A DNA stretch of 20,211 nt, from NCBI GenBank assembly GCA_002331625.1, contig DCZN01000065.1, forward strand, positions 64,030 to 84,240. The letters run 5' to 3'. Shown piece by piece: positions 1 to 8,451 of the stretch (position 1 is the stretch's first letter; each line of letters starts with the position of its first letter). Both the position numbers and the translations under genes were made by a program. Below the pieces are notes generated by a model. That model saw only the letters and a list, made by a program, of their open reading frames with translations, did no database searches and was not told the origin of the DNA. This DNA is from Nitrospira sp. UBA2083 (GTDB lineage: Bacteria; Nitrospirota; Nitrospiria; Nitrospirales; Nitrospiraceae).

Positions 1-622
1 CTCCAATCACCTGGGCCGGTTCGGAAATGTGTTTGTTTTTCAACCGACAGGGATACCCGCTCCCATCCCATCGCTCATGTTCTTGCGCACACACCGTAGA
101 CACCCAGTCAAAGACACTGCCTCGTCCGGCGAGCATGCGACGGCCTCGTTCAGGATGTGTACGAATGATGTCTCGTTCTTCGTCCGACAACACTCCCCTT
201 TTCATCACAAGCGGTTCCGGAAGTGTCCACATGCCAATATCATGTAACAAACCAGCCAATGCCAATCGTTCCAAGTCTTGTTCCGGATAGTTCAGTCCAA
301 CCCCAACTTTGGTCGCCAGAACGGCAACATGTAATGCATTGTCCACAAGGTAATCATCGGTTTGACCGTTCAATGCCCATCCGATAAGGTCCCCTTTTTG
401 GAGGAGGAGTTGTACGAGTTGTTCAGCGTGAACAGCACATGTTGTGAACTCCGGCACTTTCCCGGAGCGGATCGCGTCTTTGATCCGACGCATTTCCTGC
501 CTTGTTACGCTGATCCAGGCACGATCGGCTTCTATCGAGGCCGCTCCAGCTGAAGCAGGTACCGCTCCACCGACTTTTGGAGTGGAGGCCTGTTCTCGGA
601 TCAAATCTGAAAGACGTGGCAC
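1..622 (-). CDS. HD-GYP domain protein (partial, C-terminus off window)
   Basis: Reading the minus strand from a GTG at 622 gives 207 codons that stay open to the window edge, so the C-terminus is missing. The start is supported by an AAAGGA-type ribosome binding site about 8 bases upstream. Residues 1-40 are low in conserved features. An HD-type phosphohydrolase core follows: LLHDIG (H127, D128), a P-x-x-x-M-K-R-G stretch (K141), RTHPERG (H156), and EHERWDGSGYP (181-191), which carries the GYP signature. HD-GYP proteins are phosphodiesterases that degrade cyclic di-GMP or related dinucleotides. No receiver, PAS or membrane segment is visible before the domain. The usual His-His pair before E-R is Glu-His here (E181-H182), so activity is not certain. 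The gene begins 35 bases after the small ribbon-helix-helix gene and is probably cotranscribed with it. The family call is secure; substrate and activity are inferred. Confidence 0.85.
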   Translation of the reverse strand, partial: MPRLSDLIREQASTPKVGGAVPASAGAASIEADRAWISVTRQEMRRIKDAIRSGKVPEFTTCAVHAEQLVQLLLQKGDLIGWALNGQTDDYLVDNALHVAVLATKVGVGLNYPEQDLERLALAGLLHDIGMWTLPEPLVMKRGVLSDEERDIIRTHPERGRRMLAGRGSVFDWVSTVCAQEHERWDGSGYPCRLKNKHISEPAQVIG

Positions 623-657
623 TGTCTATCCTTTCCGTTCGCTCGTCTCACGCCAAT

Positions 658-834
658 TCACTTGTTCATGCCTTTTCGCTGAGGGGAATCAAGCCGGGGT
701 TCAAGTTTATTGAGTTCTCGTTCCAATGTGGCACGGATAAACCCACTTGTCGTATATCCTTGCTGCTTAAGGGCATCGAGTTTTTCCTTTAACTCGACCG
801 GTAACTGTATAACGATGCGAACCAGCTTGGACAT
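658..834 (-). CDS. Small ribbon-helix-helix (CopG-like) DNA-binding protein
   Basis: This is a 58-residue protein. I chose the ATG at 834 because AAGGAAGTG lies a few bases upstream, while the longer open frame (to 1065) adds residues with no conserved character. The sequence fits a ribbon-helix-helix fold: a basic/hydrophobic N-terminal strand (KLVRIVIQLP, 3-12), a first helix (VELKEKLDALKQQ) and a second helix after a GYTTSG turn (FIRATLEREL). Such proteins bind DNA as dimers, often repressing their own or neighbouring genes. No toxin gene accompanies it: the next gene downstream is the HD-GYP protein and the one upstream is comEC. Its target is unknown. The family assignment rests on pattern alone, so it is moderately confident. 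Confidence 0.7.
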   Translation of the reverse strand: MSKLVRIVIQLPVELKEKLDALKQQGYTTSGFIRATLERELNKLEPRLDSPQRKGMNK

Positions 835-1061
835 AATTGTCACTTCCTTTGGGCAAAGCGGTGATTTGGCAAAAGACTGCTGCACATGCTGTGCCTTGCC
901 AGCATTCTGGTAAGCCTGTGAAATTACTGATGCTTTTTGTGCGGACCTCACGCATTTCTTCGCAAATGGGCAAAAAACTGCCACTAGGAGCCGGTCTTGT
1001 ACAGGGAACAGAGGAGCAACGATTCGCCCGTAACTGGCTGATCTGAAACACGTTCTTGTGG

Positions 1062-3581
1062 TCAATCAAATTGCAGGAAAAGTCGCTTCCAGTTTTCGTG
1101 TTCGCAGCGCCAAGGACACTTGAATACATCAACAGGCAGGAGACTCAGGTCACGCATCCGGTGCACCGAGAGCTCTGACGTTGAGAGTCGGCCTGTGACC
1201 CAGACTGCTCCATCCAGATCCGTGCGATACACGGCAATATCGTGTTCTTCATAGGTCTTGAGGACTGATTCCGCTGGATGCCCATAGGGATTGGTTGCAC
1301 CAACCGAAACAACGGCGTACTGAGGGTGAACCTCTCGCAGCCATTCTTGATCCATCGAACTGCGTGCTCCATGATGCGGCACCTTCAAGACGGTCACTGA
1401 GTTTCGCCCGCTCGGTGGCAGCTGCCGTAATCCCGCGGTTTCGATATCGGCAGAGAAGAGAATGGAATGAGATCCGCATTCGAATCGCAGCACAATCGAG
1501 TGATTGTTCAAGACTGTTCCAGTGAGAGACGGAACAGAGGCACGCGGTGCTGTGTCGACCTGTGGGTTGAGAACATGGAGATGGCAGGGGCCACTGTTCA
1601 GCACATCTTGTCCACGCACGGCGCTTCGTGCGGGAATTCCTCGTAGGCGAAGAGCCGCCCTCAGCTCGTCGACAAATGTCTCAGGTCGCTCGATCCCCTG
1701 GTCCCAAAACTGTCCGACGGACATATGGCGGAGAATCCAGATCAACCCACCAACATGATCCAGCTGCTGATGTGTGCCAATCACATGATCGATGCGATGA
1801 ATGCCTCGATTCCACAGAAACGGTGCAACGACGCTCCGGCCCATATCAAATCGATCGTGACGAGCTCCACCGTCTATCAATACCGTGTGTCCATCAGGCA
1901 ACTCGATGGCCGCACTATCTCCTTGCCCCACGTCAAGGAACGTGACTCGCCATTGATCACCGTCTCCATGCGGTCCTGGGATAATGAGCCACCAACTGAT
2001 CAGCACCAGTGCAGCCCCGGCTCCTGTTAATCGCCATGGCCGCGACAGGATCTGGAGGCTTGCCACCAGTACCCCAATATAAAATAGAACCATCGTCAGT
2101 ATTGATGGAGCGGCAATAGGCCACTCGACTCCGGGAATGCCAGCAGACCATTGAACTCCTTCAATCAACCATCCGAATACATGCTCCAACCCTGAACCGA
2201 CCGCCAAAGAATCGGCATCAGTCAGGATGGACCACACGGCGATCAGAAGTCCAAAAGGGACGAGGATCAGACCCGTAAACGGAATAGCGATGAGGTTTGT
2301 GACCATTCCGACCCATGGTACCTGATTGAAATAGAAGGCGACCAACGGAAGGGTCGTCAGTGTGAGGGCAGCCCCCGTTGATAGTGCCTTGAGTCCGGAC
2401 AACAGGATACGACGCGTTGCATCACCATCAGGACCTGTGTGCGCATCATCCCACGTACGCGTGATGGACATCATAGCAACCATCACCAGTACGGACAGAA
2501 AGGACAGCTGAAACGAAATATCAAAGATGGCATGAGGATCATGCAAGACAATGCCGAGTACGGCCGCTGCTATGGCGTGACCAAGATGGCGATCGTGGCC
2601 CAACCAGACCGCGACCATCGCCAACGTGATCATGGTCAGCGAACGTATGGTTGCCAATTCGGCTCCCGCAAGCACGGCGTACAGCGCAACAGCCGGCCAT
2701 GTGCATAAGATTGCGAGCCGCGAAGGTGTGATTCTTCTCGTCATGGTCAACAACAGGCTCATAGGCAGCAATAAGAGGGTACGCTTGGCGACCCAATAGC
2801 CGATGGCGGATACGAGTCCGAGATGCGACCCAGAGATAGAGAGGAGGTGAACCGTGCCTGTCACCATAAACTGATCTTGAATCTCTTGTGAGATATATCC
2901 TCGCTCACCGATGATCATCCCAAGAAACAGTCCCAGCGCTGGTTGACTCAAGCTATGGACGGCTGCCTCTCGAATGCGGCTTCTCCAGCGATCGATTCGG
3001 TTCCAGAAACTCCATCGGCCACTCAATGCGCCGGCCTCCAACAATGTCACGGCGTTAGAACCGACAACCGTGGCGACACGATCAATCCCTTGATGTTCTA
3101 AATACGTCGCATAGTTGAATCCTCCTGGATTCAACCCTCCTCGTGGAGCATGAGACCGTCCATGGAACGCGATATGGTCACCATGATGAAGTGTGAACCC
3201 AGGATTACGCCACACCACGCGCAGCCGTATCGGCTGCGCGTTCCCCTCTTCCGTTTGGAAAATGATTGTCTGGCGCTCCACGCCATGTTGAACAGGAGCG
3301 ACAACTCGGCCCACGAAAGTGGCCTGGCTATTCGTATCCAGAACTGACGACGGATGGTGAGACTGTGTGAGTAGAGTGTTCCCCGACCAGTACAGAACTC
3401 CGGCGAGCACGCTTACATACAGGACGATGGCCGATCGTGTATCAAGATGGCCAGATCGTTCAAACAGAGTGAGACCAACGGCAATCGCAATGAGTAGAAA
3501 AAAGATAGACAGCGGAAATGAGGAGACCTCTGCACCACAGACAAGCCCAACAAGAAACGCGACCGAGACGGATCGAAGCAT
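1062..3581 (-). CDS. comEC: ComEC/Rec2-family DNA uptake channel
   Basis: This 839-residue protein has the full ComEC architecture. Hydrophobic segments lie at about 8-70, an OB-like soluble part at about 85-180, and a Competence-type membrane domain at about 210-535 (containing LLSISGSHLGL at 247-257). A C-terminal metallo-beta-lactamase domain runs from about 545 (FLDVGQGDS, LIDGG, then VPHHGARSS). ComEC forms the inner-membrane channel that carries single-stranded DNA into the cytoplasm during transformation, and the C-terminal domain is thought to degrade the non-imported strand. The metal motif reads H604-x-Q606-x-D608-H609 rather than the usual His or Asp at the middle position. The start ATG follows GAGGAG by about 5 bases. 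The gene begins 29 bases after glmM ends, so it may share that transcript. Whether this organism is competent cannot be judged, since ComEC also occurs in non-competent species. Confidence 0.93.
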   Translation of the reverse strand: MLRSVSVAFLVGLVCGAEVSSFPLSIFFLLIAIAVGLTLFERSGHLDTRSAIVLYVSVLAGVLYWSGNTLLTQSHHPSSVLDTNSQATFVGRVVAPVQHGVERQTIIFQTEEGNAQPIRLRVVWRNPGFTLHHGDHIAFHGRSHAPRGGLNPGGFNYATYLEHQGIDRVATVVGSNAVTLLEAGALSGRWSFWNRIDRWRSRIREAAVHSLSQPALGLFLGMIIGERGYISQEIQDQFMVTGTVHLLSISGSHLGLVSAIGYWVAKRTLLLLPMSLLLTMTRRITPSRLAILCTWPAVALYAVLAGAELATIRSLTMITLAMVAVWLGHDRHLGHAIAAAVLGIVLHDPHAIFDISFQLSFLSVLVMVAMMSITRTWDDAHTGPDGDATRRILLSGLKALSTGAALTLTTLPLVAFYFNQVPWVGMVTNLIAIPFTGLILVPFGLLIAVWSILTDADSLAVGSGLEHVFGWLIEGVQWSAGIPGVEWPIAAPSILTMVLFYIGVLVASLQILSRPWRLTGAGAALVLISWWLIIPGPHGDGDQWRVTFLDVGQGDSAAIELPDGHTVLIDGGARHDRFDMGRSVVAPFLWNRGIHRIDHVIGTHQQLDHVGGLIWILRHMSVGQFWDQGIERPETFVDELRAALRLRGIPARSAVRGQDVLNSGPCHLHVLNPQVDTAPRASVPSLTGTVLNNHSIVLRFECGSHSILFSADIETAGLRQLPPSGRNSVTVLKVPHHGARSSMDQEWLREVHPQYAVVSVGATNPYGHPAESVLKTYEEHDIAVYRTDLDGAVWVTGRLSTSELSVHRMRDLSLLPVDVFKCPWRCEHENWKRLFLQFD

Positions 3582-3610
3582 GCGCGCTCCTCATGCTTGG
3601 AGAGGAGCAC

Positions 3611-4960
3611 TCAGCCGATATGTTCGCGCACGACCCTCGCCAGATCATCGGCGACTTCCTTCACAACCGAGGACTGCTCAGCCTCTACCATAATTCGTAG
3701 CAAGGGTTCAGTTCCAGAGTATCGGATCACGACTCGACCGCTCCCATTGAGACGTCGATTGTGCTCTTGAATGGCCCGATCAACCTCGGGAATCGATTCC
3801 AAGACCGGCTTCCGTTTGACGTGAATATTGACCAATACTTGCGGTACAGCCGTCATCGCCTTCGCGAGCTCGGACAATGGTTTCTTGGCTCGTTTCATGA
3901 GAGACAATATCTGCAGCGCAGAGATCAGTCCGTCTCCGGTCGTGTTGTGGTCGAGAAAGATAAAGTGTCCCGATTGTTCACCACCGAAATTATATCCTTC
4001 GGCCAACATGCGCTCGAGCAGATACCGATCACCCACCGGTGTTCGAACGAGTTTGATACCGGCTTTGGCCATCGACAACTCCAGCCCAAAATTACTCATG
4101 ACCGTTCCTACCAATGTCTGCTTTGCGAGGAGGCCATGCTGTTGGAGATCAAGGCCTAGAGCCGCCATCACATGGTCCCCATCGATCACCGTTCCTTGTT
4201 CGCAGACAAAGACGGCTCGATCCGCGTCCCCATCCAAGGCAATCCCAATGTCGGCGTGGTGTCGCCGAACTGACTCCTGAAGGAGCTCGGGATGAACGGC
4301 ACCACAGCCGGCATTGATATTCATACCGTCCGGCTTATTTCCGATGACTTCGACGGTAGCTCCCAATTCCCTCAGAACGGTGGGAGCCACTTTGTAAGCG
4401 GCGCCGTTGGCACAGTCCACCACGAGCTTGATCCCCTGAAAATCGAGGTCTTTAGGCAACGACCGTTTCGCGAATTCAATGTACCGCCCCTCCGCGTCAT
4501 CGATGCGGTAGGCTTTCCCGATAAGATCGGCGGTCGGACGCAGATGGCGAATCTCATCTGAAACAATGAGCTCCTCAATACGAGCCTCCACGTCATCCGG
4601 CAGTTTGAAGCCGTCGCTGGAAAAAAACTTTATTCCATTGTCCTGATAGGGGTTATGCGATGCGGAGATAACGACGCCTGCATCAGCGCGTAGACTCCTT
4701 GTTAAGAACGCAATGGCGGGGGTGGGCATCGGTCCAACGACGAGCACATCAACGCCCATGGAACAGATTCCTGCCATGAGCGCTGATTCCAGCATATAGC
4801 CTGAAATCCTGGTGTCTTTCCCGATGACAATCTGATGACGCCCTGCCCGCCGCATGAAGATATGAGCGGCCGCTCGTCCGAGTTGCATGGCGGTTTCGCT
4901 GGTCATCGGATCAAGATTGGCAACGCCGCGAACGCCGTCCGTCCCAAATAATTTGCGCAT
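3611..4960 (-). CDS. glmM: Phosphoglucosamine mutase
   Basis: GlmM converts glucosamine-6-phosphate to glucosamine-1-phosphate, feeding UDP-GlcNAc for peptidoglycan and lipopolysaccharide. From the ATG at 4960 the protein has 449 residues, the normal family length, and begins [12 protein letters not shown], the classic N-terminus. The phosphorylated serine lies in ISASHNP (S101). The metal-binding loop is DGDADR (D243, D245, D247), and the C-terminal phosphate-binding stretch is [11 protein letters not shown] second ATG sits immediately upstream (4963) and a longer open frame reaches 4990, but GAGAGGAAGG lies just before the tandem ATGs, which favours 4960 or 4963. The folP stop codon overlaps these start codons (ATGATG), implying translational coupling. 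The order folP-glmM after ftsH is the same as in Escherichia coli. Confidence 0.96.
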   Translation of the reverse strand: MRKLFGTDGVRGVANLDPMTSETAMQLGRAAAHIFMRRAGRHQIVIGKDTRISGYMLESALMAGICSMGVDVLVVGPMPTPAIAFLTRSLRADAGVVISASHNPYQDNGIKFFSSDGFKLPDDVEARIEELIVSDEIRHLRPTADLIGKAYRIDDAEGRYIEFAKRSLPKDLDFQGIKLVVDCANGAAYKVAPTVLRELGATVEVIGNKPDGMNINAGCGAVHPELLQESVRRHHADIGIALDGDADRAVFVCEQGTVIDGDHVMAALGLDLQQHGLLAKQTLVGTVMSNFGLELSMAKAGIKLVRTPVGDRYLLERMLAEGYNFGGEQSGHFIFLDHNTTGDGLISALQILSLMKRAKKPLSELAKAMTAVPQVLVNIHVKRKPVLESIPEVDRAIQEHNRRLNGSGRVVIRYSGTEPLLRIMVEAEQSSVVKEVADDLARVVREHIG

Positions 4961-5853
4961 CATCCTTCCTCTCCCCGAGATGGCCAGCATCGGCTGGCGG
5001 CTGCTGCCATGTTCACGACGTCGACCATCTTCGCGACATCATGAACGCGTACGAGCTGAACCCCTCGGTCTACAGCCAATGCGACGGCAGCCGCCGTTCC
5101 CCATTCGCGATGCTCAACCGGCTTCTTAACGACGTGTCCAATAAATGCCTTCCGCGATACACCAATAAGTAATGGACGATCCAGGACCGATAACGATGAC
5201 AAATCTTTCAGCAGTTCCAGATTATGGTGCAACAGCTTACCAAAACCAAATCCTGGATCAAGAATGATGTTCGTTCGAGCAATCCCCGCACTTAGGGCCG
5301 TCTCAACACGATCTCTGAGAAATCGTAATACCTCTACACTCACCTTTGAATAGTGCGGCGCCTGTTGCATGGTTTGGGGAGTTCCCTGCATATGCATGAG
5401 GACGACGGCGGCGCCAGATCGTGCAACCACGGAGGCCATTGCCGGATCTTGTCGCATCGCGCTCACATCATTAACGATCGACGCCCCGTTCTCCACTGCG
5501 AGCTGGGCGACATGTGACTTCGTCGTGTCGATCGAAATAGGAATTGAAACACGACGGGCCAGCCCTTCCACGACCGGAAGCACCCGATCCAGTTCTTCCT
5601 TCTCACTCACCGGATTCGCACCAGGTCTACTCGATTCCCCTCCAATATCGATAAGATCTGCTCCTTGCTCGACCAGTTCAAGCGCATGTGCGATCGCTCG
5701 TTCCGGCATGACGAACCGTCCCCCATCGGAGAAGGAATCGGTTGTGACGTTGACTATACCCATGACCAGGGGGCGCGTCCGACACTGAATGACGCGACCC
5801 TTGGCAGAAAACCAATTTCGTGCAGGTGTTGTCTGTAGAGAGGCCTGATCCAA
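4960..5853 (-). CDS. folP: Dihydropteroate synthase
   Basis: FolP joins p-aminobenzoate to the pterin pyrophosphate to make dihydropteroate, a cytoplasmic step of folate synthesis and the target of sulfonamides. The 297-residue protein has the two family signatures: [18 protein letters not shown] near residues 28-45 and [13 protein letters not shown] further on. Near the C-terminus is GVSRKAFIG, and LDPGFGFGK lies before it. The start is a TTG at 5853. An in-frame TAG lies immediately upstream, so the protein cannot begin earlier, and the next ATG would remove the first signature. The ribosome binding site is poor (a GGTGG stretch), so translation may be weak. A stable hairpin lies between ftsH and this gene. 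The 3' end overlaps the glmM start codon. Confidence 0.95.
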   Translation of the reverse strand: MDQASLQTTPARNWFSAKGRVIQCRTRPLVMGIVNVTTDSFSDGGRFVMPERAIAHALELVEQGADLIDIGGESSRPGANPVSEKEELDRVLPVVEGLARRVSIPISIDTTKSHVAQLAVENGASIVNDVSAMRQDPAMASVVARSGAAVVLMHMQGTPQTMQQAPHYSKVSVEVLRFLRDRVETALSAGIARTNIILDPGFGFGKLLHHNLELLKDLSSLSVLDRPLLIGVSRKAFIGHVVKKPVEHREWGTAAAVALAVDRGVQLVRVHDVAKMVDVVNMAAAASRCWPSRGEEG

Positions 5854-5956
5854 CTATTCTACCACCCAGAGCGACTTCTACATCCAAATGCCTATCAGGA
5901 CGGCACAATGCGCACAGAACCGCACGCGAGTCATCCGTGAGCTGTACAGAATACCC

Positions 5957-5983
5957 AACGGCTCCCGCACCACGAGAGCCGTT
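5957..5983 (-). terminator. Stable hairpin between ftsH and folP (terminator or attenuator)
   Basis: As minus-strand RNA, the arms AACGGCUCUCG and CGGGAGCCGUU form an 11-base-pair stem with a 5-base loop (UGGUG), 14 bases after the ftsH stop codon. One pair is a G-U wobble that would be a C-A mismatch in plus-strand RNA, so the structure favours the minus-strand transcript. No run of U follows (next bases GGGUAUUC), so it is not a classical intrinsic terminator. It may reduce read-through or protect the 3' end of ftsH mRNA. Confidence 0.55.
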
Positions 5984-5996
5984 GAATGAATCAATT

Positions 5997-7808
5997 TTAG
6001 GCAGGAACGGTCTGAGAGGAAGATTGCAACAGAATCTGATCAATTTCTGGAGCGTCCAGCACTTCTTTTTCAAGCAGCGCCTCTGCCAACGCTTTCAGGC
6101 TCGTCATCTGTTCGCTCAATACCCGTCGTGCGCGCTCATAGTTTTCAGTGACAAAGCGCTTAATTTCTAGGTCGATTTCAAGAGCCACTTGATCACTGAC
6201 ATCACGCTTGGTGGTAAAGTCCCGACCAAGGAATACAGAATCTTCCTTCTGTCCAAATGTCAATGGTCCCAGCTTTTCGCTCATCCCCCACTCACAGACC
6301 ATTTTACGAGCAAGGTCCGTCGCGCGTTCCAGGTCGTTCCCCGCTCCAGTTGTGACGTGCTTAAACACAAGTTCTTCGGCGACACGTCCACCCATAAGAA
6401 TAGCCAACGTATTAAAGAGAAACTCTTTTGAAAAATTATGGCGATCATCGGTCGGCAATTGCATAGTCACGCCAAGCGCGCGACCCCTCGGAATAATGGT
6501 GACTTTATGAACGGGGTCCGTGCCAGGCAAGAGTTTGGCCATCAATGCATGGCCTGCTTCATGATAGGCCGTGATTCGCTTTTCTTCATCGGTCAGAATC
6601 ATGCTTTTCCGTTCTGCACCCATCATGACTTTGTCTTTGGCCATTTCAAAGTCGATGTTTTCAACTTCTTTCTTGTTTTGACGAGCGGCCCATAGCGCCG
6701 CTTCATTGACGAGATTCTCAAGATCTGCACCGGAGAACCCTGGTGTTCCACGGGCAATCTTTTCCAACTCCACGTTGGTCGCAACGGGAACCTTTTTCGT
6801 GTGCACCTTCAAAATTTCCGATCGGCCTTTCAAGTCAGGCCGATTCACAACAACCTGCCGATCAAATCGACCCGGTCTCAACAACGCAGGGTCGAGTACA
6901 TCGGGACGGTTCGTCGCGGCGACTAAAATAACTCCTTCAGTTGTGTCAAACCCATCCATTTCAACCAGCAACTGATTGAGCGTTTGTTCTCGTTCATCAT
7001 GGCCACCACCCAGCCCTGCCCCTCGCAACCGACCCACTGCATCAATTTCATCGATGAAAATGATGCAGGGCGCGTGTTTCTTCCCTTGTTCAAAGAGATC
7101 GCGAACCCGTGAGGCCCCGACACCGACAAACATCTCCACAAAATCGGAACCGCTGATGCTGAAGAACGGCACGCCGGCTTCTCCCGCGATTGCCTTTGCC
7201 AGCAAGGTCTTCCCCGTTCCTGGAGGGCCAACGACGAGGACGCCTTTGGGGATTCGTCCACCGAGCTTCTGAAATTTTCTTGGGTCCTTCAGGAACTCAA
7301 TGATTTCAAGAACCTCTTCCTTCGCCTCATCCACTCCGGCCACATCGGAGAACGTCACTTTCTTGCGCTCTTCCGTCAGCATTCGGGCACGGCTCTTTCC
7401 GAATGAGAGCGCCTTGTTCCCTCCGATCTGCATCTGACGCATGAGGAAAAACCATAAACCCAGGAAAAGGATGAACGGTCCCCACGTCACCAGGAACGTG
7501 ATGTACCATGGACTTTCATCTGGGGGTTTGACCTCGATCTGTACTTCTTTTTCACGAAGGACTTTGACGAAATCGGGGTAATCGGCTGAGTACGTCCGGA
7601 TGCGGGTTTTATCCTTTAATACCCCGCTGATATGATTGCCCTTGATAATGACTTTTTCGAAATCGCCTTTATCAAGTTTCGACATGAAGTCGCTAAAGAT
7701 GACTTCTTCTTCTGGGGCATGGGTCGGTACACTGAACAAATTGAAGAGAAGAATCATAAACAAGCCGACCACCACCCAGAAGAGCAAATTCTTGACCCGG
7801 GAATTCAT
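5997..7808 (-). CDS. ftsH: ATP-dependent zinc metalloprotease FtsH
   Basis: FtsH is a membrane-anchored hexameric AAA+ protease that degrades misassembled membrane proteins and selected regulators. The 603-residue sequence shows a first membrane helix at about 7-25, a periplasmic part, and a second helix at about 103-123. The AAA domain has Walker A GPPGTGKT (194-201), Walker B FIDEID (251-256) and the second region of homology ending RPGRFDR (312-317). The zinc protease site is HEAGH (416-420), with the third ligand Asp in TGAGNDLE (D492). All catalytic residues are present. The protein is slightly shorter than the E. coli enzyme, mainly at the C-terminal tail. The ATG at 7808 follows AAGGAG by 6 to 7 bases. 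The 99-base gap after hpt holds a candidate promoter. Confidence 0.98.
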   Translation of the reverse strand: MNSRVKNLLFWVVVGLFMILLFNLFSVPTHAPEEEVIFSDFMSKLDKGDFEKVIIKGNHISGVLKDKTRIRTYSADYPDFVKVLREKEVQIEVKPPDESPWYITFLVTWGPFILFLGLWFFLMRQMQIGGNKALSFGKSRARMLTEERKKVTFSDVAGVDEAKEEVLEIIEFLKDPRKFQKLGGRIPKGVLVVGPPGTGKTLLAKAIAGEAGVPFFSISGSDFVEMFVGVGASRVRDLFEQGKKHAPCIIFIDEIDAVGRLRGAGLGGGHDEREQTLNQLLVEMDGFDTTEGVILVAATNRPDVLDPALLRPGRFDRQVVVNRPDLKGRSEILKVHTKKVPVATNVELEKIARGTPGFSGADLENLVNEAALWAARQNKKEVENIDFEMAKDKVMMGAERKSMILTDEEKRITAYHEAGHALMAKLLPGTDPVHKVTIIPRGRALGVTMQLPTDDRHNFSKEFLFNTLAILMGGRVAEELVFKHVTTGAGNDLERATDLARKMVCEWGMSEKLGPLTFGQKEDSVFLGRDFTTKRDVSDQVALEIDLEIKRFVTENYERARRVLSEQMTSLKALAEALLEKEVLDAPEIDQILLQSSSQTVPA

Positions 7809-7860
7809 CCAGTTCTCCTTGGCAATAACGTTGGATGGAAAGCCTTTATGAATCGCCGTG

Positions 7861-7890
7861 ATGTTAACACAGCCTTACGCAAGTTGACAA
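7861..7890 (-). promoter_or_regulatory. Candidate sigma70 promoter for ftsH
   Basis: In the hpt-ftsH gap the minus strand reads TTGTCA, 18 bases, then TAACAT, matching the -35 and -10 consensus at 5 and 4 of 6 positions. Transcription would begin about 45 to 50 bases before the ftsH ATG. This could give ftsH, folP and glmM expression independent of the upstream heme operon. It is a pattern match only. Confidence 0.4.
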
Positions 7891-7907
7891 CAGCTCGTAA
7901 GAAAACG

Positions 7908-8450
7908 CTACTCGTCTGATTCACTCATTTGATCGAGGACCGCGAGGTAAGGAAGATTGCGATACTTCTGTTGATAGTCGAGGCCATATCCGACAACGTA
8001 CTGGTTTGGAATTCTGAACCCGATATACTGCACATCCACGTTGACCACACGACGTTCCGGTTTACTCAATAAAGTACAGACTTTAATACTGCTGGGCTTC
8101 CGCTTGGCAAACGTCTTCATGAGATATTGAACCGTGAGTCCTGAGTCGACAATGTCCTCAACTAAGAGCACATCCTTGTTTTTGATCTGTTCGGTCAATT
8201 CGGTGACTAACTTTACCTTTCCCGAGGTCTTGGCTCGTGTCCCGTAACTCGTCACAACAATGAAATCCACCCGCACTGGAATTCGGATGGCTCGAGCCAG
8301 ATCAGCAAAAAACGCATAGGCTCCCTTGAGTACGCCGACGAGGACAAGATCTTTCCCGGCATAGTCTGTGCTGATCTGTCGTCCCAACTCACGGATACGG
8401 CTCCGCATCTGCTCTTGGGTGACGATCGGACGTCCAAACATACGTTCCAT
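7908..8450 (-). CDS. hpt: Hypoxanthine phosphoribosyltransferase
   Basis: This enzyme salvages hypoxanthine (and guanine) to the nucleoside monophosphates using PRPP. From the ATG at 8450 the product has 180 residues, typical of bacterial HPRT. The PRPP-binding motif is LLVEDIVDSGLT, preceded by the flexible-loop region SYGTRAKTSGKV. The substrate-proximal region near the C-terminus is VGYGLDYQQKYRNLPYL. A longer open frame reaches 8537, but it only re-reads the tilS 3' end, and family proteins begin near MERMFGRPI. The ATG lies one base after the tilS stop, with AAGGA about 14 bases upstream, so coupling to tilS is likely; the ATG at 8441 is an alternative. The tilS-hpt-ftsH order matches that of Bacillus subtilis and many other bacteria. 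Confidence 0.95.
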   Translation of the reverse strand: MERMFGRPIVTQEQMRSRIRELGRQISTDYAGKDLVLVGVLKGAYAFFADLARAIRIPVRVDFIVVTSYGTRAKTSGKVKLVTELTEQIKNKDVLLVEDIVDSGLTVQYLMKTFAKRKPSSIKVCTLLSKPERRVVNVDVQYIGFRIPNQYVVGYGLDYQQKYRNLPYLAVLDQMSESDE

Positions 8451-8451
8451 C

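Noticed and set aside
658..834. Antitoxin of a toxin-antitoxin pair
   Set aside because: The ribbon-helix-helix fold is typical of antitoxins, but no toxin-sized gene adjoins it; the neighbours are comEC and an HD-GYP protein.
835..1061. Gap between comEC and the ribbon-helix-helix gene, examined for a promoter, terminator or small gene
   Set aside because: Only short stems of 4 to 5 base pairs and no convincing -35/-10 pair were found. A promoter for the small gene may exist but I cannot locate it.
658..1065. 135-residue reading frame extending the small ribbon-helix-helix gene upstream
   Set aside because: The extra residues have no conserved pattern, and a good ribosome binding site sits directly before the internal ATG at 834.
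7884..7889. Plus-strand TTGACA in the hpt-ftsH gap
   Set aside because: It points away from ftsH toward the antisense of hpt and has no -10 partner at suitable spacing.
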